In this document: positions 22,458 to 30,374 of the stretch, piece by piece
Layout: every line of letters begins with the position of its first letter
Position numbering within the stretch: position 1 is the first letter of the stretch
Assembly (NCBI GenBank): GCA_902489135.1
Contig: CABTYW010000013.1
Location: 1-33,580, forward strand
From: an uncultured Synergistaceae bacterium
GTDB lineage: Bacteria; Synergistota; Synergistia; Synergistales; Dethiosulfovibrionaceae
Reading direction: 5' to 3'
Length of the DNA stretch: 33,580 nt
Notes under the pieces: model-generated
The model's database searches: none
What the model saw: the letters and a program-made list of their open reading frames with translations, nothing else
What the model was told of the DNA's origin: nothing
Position numbers and translations under genes: made by a program

Positions 22458-23996
22458 TCAATCCAACGGTCCCACGGCGCTTTCGACAGCTTCAATGAGG
22501 GCGCCGGAACATACGGTTTCAATGGCCTTTTTCTCAAGCGGATAGATGAAGCAATCCTTCTCCAGATAGGGAACTTCGCTGCGGAAGGCCTCAAAGGCCG
22601 CTTCGGTCCCTTTGCCGAGGTGCAGGGGCAGCGAGAAGTTGATTCCCTGGCAGGCGATCATGGCCTCGATCCCAAGTACTTTTTCGACGTTGCGCAGCAC
22701 TCGTGTGGCTTTGAGGGACGCCCAATATCCCATGGATACGTGGTCTTCCTGATTGGCGGAGGTGGGAATGGAATCGACGCTGGCGGGGTGAGTCAACGTC
22801 TTGTTTTCGGACACCACGGCGGCGGCAGTGTACTGGGTGATCATAAAGCCGCTGTTCACGCCGCTGTCGTTGATGACAAAGGGCGGCAGGCCGTTGGAGA
22901 GGTTTTTGTCCACCATGCGGGCGCAGCGCCGCTCGGAAATGCTGCCGTATTCCGACACGGCAATGGCGAAGAAGTCCATGGCGAGGGCGATGGGCTGACC
23001 GTGGAAGTTGCCGCCCGACAGCGCCTCTTCGTCGTCGGGGAAAACCAATGGATTGTCGGTGACGGAGTTCATTTCGATTTCGATTTTCGATTTCACGTAC
23101 TCCAGAGCGTCGCGACTGGCGCCGTGTACCTGAGGCATGCATCGAAGCGAATAGGCATCCTGCACGCGGGCGCCCTTATACTTTTCGATGATCTCGCTGC
23201 CCTCGATGAGCCGGCGAATGTTGCCGGCCACGCGGATCTGTCCCGTATGCGGGCGCAGTGCGTGAGTTCTGGCGTCAAAGGCGTAGGGCACGCCGTGAAG
23301 GGCTTCCAGCGACAGGGCTCCGATAATGTCGGCATTTTTCTGCAGCTTCAGCGCGTCGTACAGGGCCAGCACCGCCAGTCCCGTGAGCGCGGCGGTTCCG
23401 TTGTTCAGAGCCAGTCCTTCTTTGGGATGCAGACGGATAGGCTTGATGCCGGCCTGCGACATGGCCTCAAGGGCCTTCATCTTTTTGCCGTTATAGAAAA
23501 CTTCGCCTTCGCCGAGCAGCCCGGCGGCGATGTGGGACAGAGGGCACAGGTCTCCCGACGCGCCGACGGAGCCCTGTTCGGGAACCACGGGGGTAATGCC
23601 CAGGTTGAGAAAATTGACGAGCTGGGTCAAAGTTTCCAGCGTAATGCCTGAATAGCCGCAGAGCAGTCCGTTCAGACGAAGAAGCATAATGGCGCGCACC
23701 ACATCGACGGGCAGCGGCGAACCGACGCCCACGGCATGGCTTCGGATGAGGTTTTCCTGGAGCAGACGCGTGCGGTCGGCATCCACTTTCACCGTCGCCA
23801 AATCGCCGAATCCCGTAGTGACGCCGTACACGACGCGATTACTGGCGATCCAGTTCTCAATGAGGCCCGAGGCTCTGTTGATCCGCCCCACCGCTTTTTC
23901 CGACAATTTTACGGGAGCGCCGCGGCGAGCAGTATTGACAAGCTGTTCGACCGTCAGGCTGTGGCCGTCAATCACGACGGGACTGGCATTGTTCAT
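22458..23996 (-). CDS. hutH: histidine ammonia-lyase
   Basis: A 512-residue histidase that converts L-histidine to trans-urocanate and ammonia in the cytoplasm. The self-forming MIO cofactor triad is A146-S147-G148 in GSVGASGDLCPL. The catalytic Tyr is Y57 in YGVTTGFG, with RLNGLLCGYSG and NPLVFPDDEEALSGGNFHGQ downstream. Length and sequence are fully standard. The ATG at 23996 has AGGAG at 8 bases; a GTG three codons earlier is less likely. It is the last gene of iclR-hutI-hutU-hutH, so the first enzyme of the pathway is encoded last. A stable hairpin lies between it and hutU. Confidence 0.97.
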   Translation of the reverse strand: MNNASPVVIDGHSLTVEQLVNTARRGAPVKLSEKAVGRINRASGLIENWIASNRVVYGVTTGFGDLATVKVDADRTRLLQENLIRSHAVGVGSPLPVDVVRAIMLLRLNGLLCGYSGITLETLTQLVNFLNLGITPVVPEQGSVGASGDLCPLSHIAAGLLGEGEVFYNGKKMKALEAMSQAGIKPIRLHPKEGLALNNGTAALTGLAVLALYDALKLQKNADIIGALSLEALHGVPYAFDARTHALRPHTGQIRVAGNIRRLIEGSEIIEKYKGARVQDAYSLRCMPQVHGASRDALEYVKSKIEIEMNSVTDNPLVFPDDEEALSGGNFHGQPIALAMDFFAIAVSEYGSISERRCARMVDKNLSNGLPPFVINDSGVNSGFMITQYTAAAVVSENKTLTHPASVDSIPTSANQEDHVSMGYWASLKATRVLRNVEKVLGIEAMIACQGINFSLPLHLGKGTEAAFEAFRSEVPYLEKDCFIYPLEKKAIETVCSGALIEAVESAVGPLD

Positions 23997-24030
23997 TGAA
24001 ATCACTCCTGAAATTTAAAATAATTGGGCA

Positions 24031-24058
24031 AGAAAGCCGCTGAGAGCAGCGGCTTTCT
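24031..24058 (-). promoter_or_regulatory. intercistronic hairpin between hutU and hutH
   Basis: Perfect 12-bp stem: AGAAAGCCGCTG (24031-24042) with CAGCGGCTTTCT (24047-24058), 4-base loop. In the direction of hut transcription it lacks a T-run (TTGCCC follows), so it is more likely an mRNA stability or processing element than a terminator; on the plus strand TCGTTTTT follows. Confidence 0.5.
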
Positions 24059-24081
24059 CGTTTTTGAATAACTTCGGCGAT

Positions 24082-26115
24082 CTAGCCGCGCTCGGCGACG
24101 GCCTTTTTGACGACGTTGCGAAGTTTGTCGCCGTCCACGTGATAGGGCAGGGTGATGTGATATTTGCCGGGATATTTGGCGTTGACTTCGCGGCTGACCT
24201 CCTCGGCGTGTCCGCAGCGTGCCCAGGCGCGGCGGGCCACGCCGCCGAGAACGTCCCACATCATGGCGGACTTGATGATCTCGTCAGTCTCGGGACGTCC
24301 GTCGAGCAGCAGGCCGAAGCCGCCGTTGATGCACTTGCCGATACCCACGCCGCCGCCGTTGTGCAGCGTGCACAGCGTCATGCCGCGGGCGGCGTTGCCG
24401 GCAAAGGTGTTGGTGGCCATGTCGGCGCAGATGTTGCTGCCGTCCTTGATGTTGGCCGTTTCGCGGAAGGGGCCGTCGGTACCGGACACGTCGTGGTGGT
24501 CGCGTCCCAGCATGACGGGACCGATCTTGCCCTCGCGCACCAGTTTGTTGAAGGCCAGAGCGATGTTGGTGCGGCCTTCGGCGTCCTGATAGAGAATTCG
24601 GCATTGAGTGCCCACAACCAGCTTGTTTTTCTCGGCGTCACGGATCCAGACCCAGTTGTCGTAGTCCTGGCTGCGGCGGTCGGGGTCGATGCAGGCCATA
24701 GCGGCCTCGTCGGTGGCGCGCAGGTCTTCGCGTTTGCCGCTGAGGCAGCACCAGCGGAAGGGGCCGTAGCCGTAGTCGAACAGGTGGGGACCCATAATGT
24801 CTTCCACGTAGCTGGGCCAGATAAATCCGTCGTAGGTGTCCTTGCCGTTTTTGGCGATTTCGGTGACGCCGGCGTCGAAGACGGCGCGCATGAAGCTGTT
24901 GCCGTAATCGAAGAAATAGGAGCCGCGGTCCACCAGTTTTTTAATCACATTGAAATGGCGGCGCAGACTGGCGTCGACGTGCCTGCGGAACTCTTCGGGA
25001 TCCTCGTGCAGCATTTTCGTGCGCTCTTCGAAGGTCAGATCCGCCGGGCAGTACCCGCCTTCATAGGCCGCGTGGCAGCTGGTTTGATCCGAAAGCAGCT
25101 GGATTTTAACGTGATGGCTCTCGGCGTACTCAAGCAGCGTGACGATGTTACCGTAATAGGCGATCGAAAGCGGTTTTTTGGCGTCCATAGCTTCTCGGGC
25201 CATTTGGAAGGCTTTTTCGGCACTGTCGGTGATCTCGCTGACCCAGCCCTGGCGATGGCGGGTTTCGATGCGGGAATAGTCCACTTCGGCGATAATGCCC
25301 ACGCCGCCGGCGATCTCGATGGCTTTGGGCTGCGCGCCGCTCATGCCGCCCAGTCCCGACGTCACGTAAAGGATGCCGGCCAGGTTGTCGCGCGGCCCCA
25401 CGCCGAACTTGAGGCGCGCGGCGTTGAGAACGGTATTGAAGGTGCCGTGGACGATGCCCTGAGGCCCGATGTACATCCATCCGCCGGCGGTCATCTGCCC
25501 GTAGTTGCTGACGCCCAGCTGCATGGCGCGGTGCCAGTCCTTTTGGTTGTCAAAAAGGCCCACCAGCAGTCCGTTGGTGAGGATCACCCGGGGAGCGCGA
25601 GGATGGGACGCAAACAGTCCCACGGGATGTCCGCTCTCGAGCACCAGCGTGGTGTCTTCGGTGAGCTCGCGCAAATATTTCTGGATGAGACGGTACTGCA
25701 GCCAGTTCTGGCACACCTGTCCCGTCTCGCCGTAGGTCACCAGTTCGTAGGGATAGAGCGCCGTCTCGAAGTCGAGATTGTTGTCCATCATCACCTGAAA
25801 AGCTTTGCCGGCGAGACATTTGCCCTGGTAGGTTTCGACGGGACGTCCCCAGATGCGACCCTCGGGGCGGAAACGGTAGGCGTAAATGCGGCCGCGGGTG
25901 CGCAGCTCTTCCATGAACTCGGGGATCAGCTGCTCGTGGTACTTCTCGGGCACGTAGCGCAGCGCATTGCGCAGCGCCAGCTCCGTCTCCGATTGGGAAA
26001 GATCCCAGCCGCGGTCGGGGGCGCGGCGAATGCCTTCCACAAATTGAGGATATTCGGGCAGCTCGTCGTCGAGCTTGATGACCATGGCTTTGCTGTTCAG
26101 CAAATTTTCTTGCAT
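24082..26115 (-). CDS. hutU: urocanate hydratase, long (676-residue) type
   Basis: A 677-residue urocanase that adds water to urocanate to give 4-imidazolone-5-propionate, using tightly bound NAD+. Family blocks: YVTSGLGGMSGAQPKA (NAD-binding), YGNIVTLLEYAE, DYGNSFMRAVFDAG, GRDHHDVSGTDGPFRET, and HNGGGVGIGK. It is about 120 residues longer than the common bacterial enzyme (550-560) and close to the animal-type length. At the site of the classic Cys (RICW in the PROSITE motif) it reads GTQCRILY, so that position is L508 and the only nearby Cys is C505. From memory this is normal for the long clade. The ATG at 26115 follows AAGGAG; the frame is open 13 codons further. Confidence 0.95.
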   Translation of the reverse strand: MQENLLNSKAMVIKLDDELPEYPQFVEGIRRAPDRGWDLSQSETELALRNALRYVPEKYHEQLIPEFMEELRTRGRIYAYRFRPEGRIWGRPVETYQGKCLAGKAFQVMMDNNLDFETALYPYELVTYGETGQVCQNWLQYRLIQKYLRELTEDTTLVLESGHPVGLFASHPRAPRVILTNGLLVGLFDNQKDWHRAMQLGVSNYGQMTAGGWMYIGPQGIVHGTFNTVLNAARLKFGVGPRDNLAGILYVTSGLGGMSGAQPKAIEIAGGVGIIAEVDYSRIETRHRQGWVSEITDSAEKAFQMAREAMDAKKPLSIAYYGNIVTLLEYAESHHVKIQLLSDQTSCHAAYEGGYCPADLTFEERTKMLHEDPEEFRRHVDASLRRHFNVIKKLVDRGSYFFDYGNSFMRAVFDAGVTEIAKNGKDTYDGFIWPSYVEDIMGPHLFDYGYGPFRWCCLSGKREDLRATDEAAMACIDPDRRSQDYDNWVWIRDAEKNKLVVGTQCRILYQDAEGRTNIALAFNKLVREGKIGPVMLGRDHHDVSGTDGPFRETANIKDGSNICADMATNTFAGNAARGMTLCTLHNGGGVGIGKCINGGFGLLLDGRPETDEIIKSAMMWDVLGGVARRAWARCGHAEEVSREVNAKYPGKYHITLPYHVDGDKLRNVVKKAVAERG

Positions 26116-26174
26116 TTTTTTTCGCTCCTTTTCTGTTTTACGGCAACCGTTCATAAGCGTCGAACGTCCATCGG

Positions 26175-27425
26175 TTATGCCACATACACGCCTTTTTTCC
26201 AGACTTCGGTGACGGGGTTGGCGCCGGCATGATAGGCCAAAATGGCGGGCGTCTCGCCGTCAAGGATCAGGAAATCGGCCTGCTTGCCCTTTTCAAGAGA
26301 ACCCACTCGGCTCTCCAGCCCCACCGACCACGCCGCGTTGGCGGTGCAGCCCACCAGGGCCTCGTTCACCGTCATGCCCATGTTGAGAACTGCCAGGCCG
26401 AAAACGAAGGGCATGGATTCGCAGAAGCAGGATCCGGGATTGCAGTCGGTGGCCAGCGCCACGGGCACTGCCAGCTCAATCATTCGCCGGGCGTCGGCAT
26501 AGGGCTTTCTCAGGCTGTAGGCCGTAGCGGGCAGGACGTTGGCGATGACGCCGGCCTTTCCCATGGCGGCAAGATTTTTCCCGTTGGCGGCCAGAAGGTG
26601 CTCCGCCGACGTGACGCCCAGTTCGGCGGCCAGCCCGGCACCCTGAGTGTCGTCCACCTCGTCGGCGTGGATTTTGAGGCCGAAGCCGAGAGCGCGCGCC
26701 GCCTCGAGGATTTTGCGGCTCTGCGCCACGGTAAATACGCCGGTTTCGCAGAAGACGTCGCAGTAGCGTGCGATGCCCTGTTCTTTGACGGCGGGGAGCA
26801 TTTCATTCACCAGCAGCTCCACGAAATCGTCGGGACGGTCGCGATATTCCGCAGGCACGGCGTGAGCGCCCATAAAGGTGGGCACGATGTCAAGGGGCGT
26901 CTCCTCGGCGAGGCGGCTGATCACGCGAAGCATTTTCAGCTCCTCGGCGGTGTTCAGTCCGTAGCCGCTTTTGATCTCCATAGTCGTGGTGCCGGAGTTC
27001 AGCGCGGAGAGCACATTGTCGCAGCTTTCGGAAAAAAGCCGATCTTCCGAAGCCTCCCGCACGGCCTTCACCGACGACAGAATTCCGCCGCCCGACGCAA
27101 GGATTTCCAGATAGGATTTTCCTTCGAGACGCATGAGAAACTCTTTCTCGCGCCGGGAGGCAAAGCAGATGTGAGTGTGGGGATCCACAAAGCCCGGAAT
27201 GACCGCCGCGCCGCCGCAGTCGCGTTCTTCGTCGGGCGAAGATTGGGCGGCGTCGGCGGCTTTTCTGACGTCGTCCTCCGCTCCGACGGCCGCAATCTCA
27301 CCGTCATTCACCCAGAGAGCTCCGCGCTCCCATGTTTTCACGGTGCCCTGATCTTTGCCCGCGGCGGGCGCCTTCAGCATCACCGGCGTCGTAATCGCCG
27401 CGTTGAAAAACAACGTTCCGCTCAA
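26175..27425 (-). CDS. hutI: imidazolonepropionase
   Basis: A 416-residue amidohydrolase-superfamily enzyme that opens 4-imidazolone-5-propionate to N-formimino-L-glutamate. Metal-site residues are H83 and H85 in VDPHTHICF, His in LKIHADEVDD and Asp in ALATDCNPGSC. GSGTTTMEIKSGYGLN-type sequence (here LNSGTTTMEIKSGYGLN) and the C-terminal SLEKGKQADFLIL are typical. The start appears to be the TTG at 27425: the family-like LFFNAAITTP begins right after it and AAAGGA lies upstream. The next in-frame ATG would cut off conserved sequence. It sits between iclR (26-base gap) and hutU. Confidence 0.95.
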   Translation of the reverse strand: MSGTLFFNAAITTPVMLKAPAAGKDQGTVKTWERGALWVNDGEIAAVGAEDDVRKAADAAQSSPDEERDCGGAAVIPGFVDPHTHICFASRREKEFLMRLEGKSYLEILASGGGILSSVKAVREASEDRLFSESCDNVLSALNSGTTTMEIKSGYGLNTAEELKMLRVISRLAEETPLDIVPTFMGAHAVPAEYRDRPDDFVELLVNEMLPAVKEQGIARYCDVFCETGVFTVAQSRKILEAARALGFGLKIHADEVDDTQGAGLAAELGVTSAEHLLAANGKNLAAMGKAGVIANVLPATAYSLRKPYADARRMIELAVPVALATDCNPGSCFCESMPFVFGLAVLNMGMTVNEALVGCTANAAWSVGLESRVGSLEKGKQADFLILDGETPAILAYHAGANPVTEVWKKGVYVA

Positions 27426-27451
27426 CTGACATCCATCCTTTCCGCGTCCTT

Positions 27452-28195
27452 TTATAAAGCCCGGGAGATCTCGGCAGAAGCTTCACGCAGGACGGGCAGA
27501 AGCTCCTTTTCCCAGTCGCCGAAGGCCCCCGCCAGCCCCGCAATGCCCAGCTGCGCCGCAAAGAGACCGTTTCGGTCAAACACGGGCACACTGAGATCTT
27601 CAGCGTGATCCATCCACTCCTCGCGGGAGTGGGAATAGCCCTGACGCCGCACTTTGTCGATACGCAACCGAAGCGCGTCTCCGGAAAGTCCCAGAGGAAA
27701 AGGCGTCTCCAGCACGCGGCGGCGCAAAGAATCGTTGCACCACGCCAGCAAAACAAGGCCTGTGGCTCCGGCGTTGAGAGGCACGTCCATGCCCTCGCGA
27801 GCCACAAATTTTACCGCCATGGCGGGCTGCTCGGTGTGAATGCACAGCCCGCGTCCTTCTTCAATGACGCTGAGGATTGACGTCTTGCCCGTTCGCTCCA
27901 TCAGCGCCTTCATGGCCGGACGGGCGCAACGCACCAACTCGCTGAAAAAGGAAGAATATCGGTTCAGCAAAAAAAATCGGACGCCCACGCGGAAGCTGCC
28001 GGTTTCGCCGTCCTGCGCCGCCCAGCCCACCCGCTCCAGAGCCCTCAGCAGGCGATGGGCCGTGCTGCGCGGAATGCCCGTCCGCAGGGCGGCGTCACGC
28101 ACGCTCAAAACCCCCTCGGCGCGGATCAGCGTCTCCATGAGAAGCACCGTTTTCCCCGCCGTATCGTTTTTTACCTCCGTCTGCACCCGATCCAT
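27452..28195 (-). CDS. IclR-family transcriptional regulator of the hut operon
   Basis: A 247-residue IclR-type regulator. The winged helix (about 14-75) shows SVRDAALRTGIPRSTAHRLLRALE, and the C-terminal effector domain (about 85-245) includes LNAGATGLVLLAW and the RRQGYSHSREEW motif of the family. The ATG at 28195 has GGAGG at 5 bases; the frame is open four codons further to a TTG. It is the first gene in front of hutI-hutU-hutH and shares their promoter. It probably autoregulates and senses histidine, urocanate or a later intermediate (inference). IclR regulators for hut are less common than HutC or HutP. Confidence 0.92.
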   Translation of the reverse strand: MDRVQTEVKNDTAGKTVLLMETLIRAEGVLSVRDAALRTGIPRSTAHRLLRALERVGWAAQDGETGSFRVGVRFFLLNRYSSFFSELVRCARPAMKALMERTGKTSILSVIEEGRGLCIHTEQPAMAVKFVAREGMDVPLNAGATGLVLLAWCNDSLRRRVLETPFPLGLSGDALRLRIDKVRRQGYSHSREEWMDHAEDLSVPVFDRNGLFAAQLGIAGLAGAFGDWEKELLPVLREASAEISRAL

Positions 28196-28246
28196 CAGAA
28201 CCTCCAAAAATGGGACACCCCGTCTTACAATTCATTGACTAAGATA

Positions 28247-28274
28247 AGCATACTAAAATAAATTCATTTGTCAA
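28247..28274 (-). promoter_or_regulatory. promoter of the iclR-hutIUH operon
   Basis: Reading leftward: TTGACA (28274-28269), 16 bases, TATGCT (28252-28247), about 50 bases upstream of the regulator start. Two similar TTCATT-TG blocks (28231-28238 and 28263-28270) flank the core and could be direct-repeat regulator sites; that part is weak. Confidence 0.65.
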
Positions 28275-28558
28275 CACAAAAAACAAAGTTTTTTATGCCC
28301 GGCTGCCGTCCTGCCGCCCCTGTCGGCGCCCCGCAGAAAAATTTTCGTTTCGACGGCATTGCAGAGCCGCCGTCACAGCAAAGTTTTTCCCTTACAGATG
28401 CTGCGCCAAAAACGTTCCCGATGGGCCTTTTTCGCCACCTCTGAACCGATAGGCCTCCCCCAAAAAACGCCCCCTTTGCCCGTGAGGTGACGGCGCTTTT
28501 TGTCTGAAAAATCTGCTAAAATAAAAAAATATGCTCTATTCAAGGAGGAGATTGATCA
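28275..28558. other. divergent intergenic region between hut and the amidohydrolase gene
   Basis: About 280 bases without a gene. It holds a GC hairpin (GACGGC 28352-28357 with GCCGTC 28369-28374). A candidate rightward -10 TAAAAT (28517-28522) with no good -35 lies about 40 bases before the amidohydrolase start, followed by AAGGAGGAG. No riboswitch was recognised. Confidence 0.4.
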
Positions 28559-29743
28559 ATGCTGCTGCTTCAAAACGCCAAAGTCATGACTGTGACGGGA
28601 AAAAACTTTGAGAGAGCCTCCGTGCTGATCCAAGGAGGAAAAATTCACGCCGTGGAAACGGCCCCGACCGTGCCGTCGGGGTGCCGCGTTCTGGACCTTG
28701 AAGGCAAATGGCTGACGCCCGGTTTTATCGACGCCCATACGCACATTTCCACCTTCAACGAGCCGCAGACACTGCCCATGATCGTTGACGGCAACGAAAA
28801 AAGCGACCCCACCACGCCGCAGGTACGAGGCATCGACGCCCTGAATCCCTTTGACATGGCCATCGGCGCGGCGCGCCGCGCCGGGTTCACGACGTGCTAC
28901 ACCGGCCCCGGATCGGCCAACGTTTGCGGCGGCATCGGCATCAGCTTTAAAACTAAGCGAGGAGCCACCGTTTTCGACATCGCCATCGCCGGATCGGAGC
29001 ACATGAAGTTCGCCATGGGCGAAAACCCCAAGCGCGTTTACGGCCTTGAACAGCACAAAATGCCCATGACCCGCATGGGACTGGCGGCAATGTTGAGAAA
29101 GCTGCTCTACGAAGCTCTGGATTACTCCGAAGAGCTACGCGAAGCCGAGAAAGATCCGTCAAAAAAGCCCAAGAGAAACTTCGCCCTTCAGGAGTTGGTA
29201 CCGGCAGTTCGCGGAGAGAGAAAGTGCCGCATCCACGCCCACCGCGCCGACGACATCGTCACGGCGGTGCGCATCGCCGAAGAATTTCACCTGAACTACT
29301 CCATTGAACACTGCACCGAGGGCTACAAAATCCTCGATTTTCTGAAAGAACACCGCGTGGACTGCGTCGTCGGGCCTCTGACCATGGAGCCGCGAAAAAT
29401 GGAAATCTGGGGAACGCGCCTGACCACGCCGGCCAGGATGGAAGCCGCCGGAATTAACTTCTGCCTCACTCAGGATACCTCGTCGGCCATAAAATACCTG
29501 CCGGCCTACATCGGCATGTGCATCGCCCGCGGCCTCAGCGAAAAAACCGCCCTTGAAGCGGTGACCATCCGCCCGGCGCGCCTGCTGGGGCTCGACGACC
29601 GCATGGGAAGCATTGAAGTCGGCAAGGACGCCGACTTGGCCGTCTGGAGCGGCAATCCCTTCTGCAATTTCACGCTGTGTGAAAAAACCGTCATTGACGG
29701 CGAGGTGTACGACAATCTGGCCGACGGTTTGGACAACTGCTAG
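28559..29743 (+). CDS. imidazolonepropionase-like amidohydrolase
   Basis: A 394-residue amidohydrolase-superfamily protein of the group often annotated imidazolonepropionase-like. Metal and catalytic positions: H60 and H62 in GFIDAHTHIS, His in CRIHAHRADD, His in YSIEHCTEG, and Asp in CLTQDTSSA; the C-terminal SIEVGKDADLAVWSGNPF strand is typical. Start ATG 28559 is set by AAGGAGGAG at 8 bases. It is divergent from hut and lacks the HutI-specific KSGYG block, so it is not a second HutI. It may act on a cyclic amide, dipeptide or related compound (family knowledge). Cytoplasmic; substrate unknown. Confidence 0.88.
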   Translation: MLLLQNAKVMTVTGKNFERASVLIQGGKIHAVETAPTVPSGCRVLDLEGKWLTPGFIDAHTHISTFNEPQTLPMIVDGNEKSDPTTPQVRGIDALNPFDMAIGAARRAGFTTCYTGPGSANVCGGIGISFKTKRGATVFDIAIAGSEHMKFAMGENPKRVYGLEQHKMPMTRMGLAAMLRKLLYEALDYSEELREAEKDPSKKPKRNFALQELVPAVRGERKCRIHAHRADDIVTAVRIAEEFHLNYSIEHCTEGYKILDFLKEHRVDCVVGPLTMEPRKMEIWGTRLTTPARMEAAGINFCLTQDTSSAIKYLPAYIGMCIARGLSEKTALEAVTIRPARLLGLDDRMGSIEVGKDADLAVWSGNPFCNFTLCEKTVIDGEVYDNLADGLDNC

Positions 29744-29785
29744 AGGACCTCTCACCTCCACGCCCGCGTCACCGGACACAAAAAA

Positions 29786-29820
29786 GCGGGAACCGGAAAT
29801 TTTCCGGTTTCCGCTGTTTA
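29786..29820 (+). terminator. terminator after the amidohydrolase gene
   Basis: GCGGGAACCGGAA (from 29786) pairs with TTCCGGTTTCCGC (to 29814), about 13 pairs with one G-U, preceded by an A-run and followed by TGTTTATAAA. Confidence 0.8.
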
Positions 29821-29871
29821 TAAAACATCATTTCTGACCGCGGAAAAAAACGCACCGTCGTTGAAAAGCGG

Positions 29872-29968
29872 CGCACCGTTTTCACGAAACACGGGGACTT
29901 TTATGGACCATTTTTCCCTGAGCTTTTTAGAGAACACCGCCGAGACCTTCAATGAATTCCGGCGGACG
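29872..29968 (+). repeat. 97-bp imperfect direct repeat, copy 1
   Basis: Begins CGCACCGTTTTCACGAAACA and ends at TTCCGGCGGACG. The first ~45 and last ~35 bases are near-identical to copy 2; the middle differs by substitutions and a net 2 bases. The right half can fold (CCGCCG with CGGCGG around the GAATTC region). It lies in gene-free DNA with another small hairpin at 29981-29999. Confidence 0.8.
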
Positions 29969-30222
29969 TTTTTCATCGGAAGCGTTCCGTCCGAACGCTG
30001 CAACACATTCTCTTAATGACGGCAACGGCGGCCGCTGACAGCGAGAAGGCTTACGCGTCAGCGGCTTCAAACTCTGCCCCCTCCGCCGCGGACCCGGGAG
30101 GATCCCGAGTTCCGCCGAAAATATCGTGGAACTGCCGCGGCGCAACGTGGCCCCATTGCAGCCCAAGGAAGCGGCAAAGTTTTTCAGCCCTGAAAGCGCC
30201 CCTTTTTCCGGCAGGGTTTTCT

Positions 30223-30321
30223 CGCACCGTTTTCACGAAACACGGGGACTTTTATGGACCATTTTCCCCTGGGTTATTTTCAGAGAACGCCGCCGAGACC
30301 TTCAATGAATTCCGGCGGACG
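30223..30321 (+). repeat. 99-bp imperfect direct repeat, copy 2
   Basis: Second copy, same orientation, 254 bases after the end of copy 1. The 254-base spacer is GC-rich, holds no convincing gene, and lacks transposase sequence or target-site duplications that I can see. Short frames run through both copies but shift relative to each other by the 2-base difference, so the repeat is not obviously protein-coding. Confidence 0.8.
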
Positions 30322-30374
30322 TCAGCCGCCTTTCGGCGAAAAAAAACGCTGCCTCCGCCCTTTTCGCGTTGCGC

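Noticed and set aside
24064..26232. Open frame of 722 codons on the plus strand opposite hutU
   Set aside because: It is the mirror of a GC-rich, strongly biased real gene (urocanase), low in complexity (Ala/Val/Gly/His runs), with no ribosome site and no family motif.
26229..27608. Open frame of 459 codons on the plus strand opposite hutI and the iclR end
   Set aside because: Antisense shadow of hutI with the same skewed composition; it spans two real genes and an intergenic gap.
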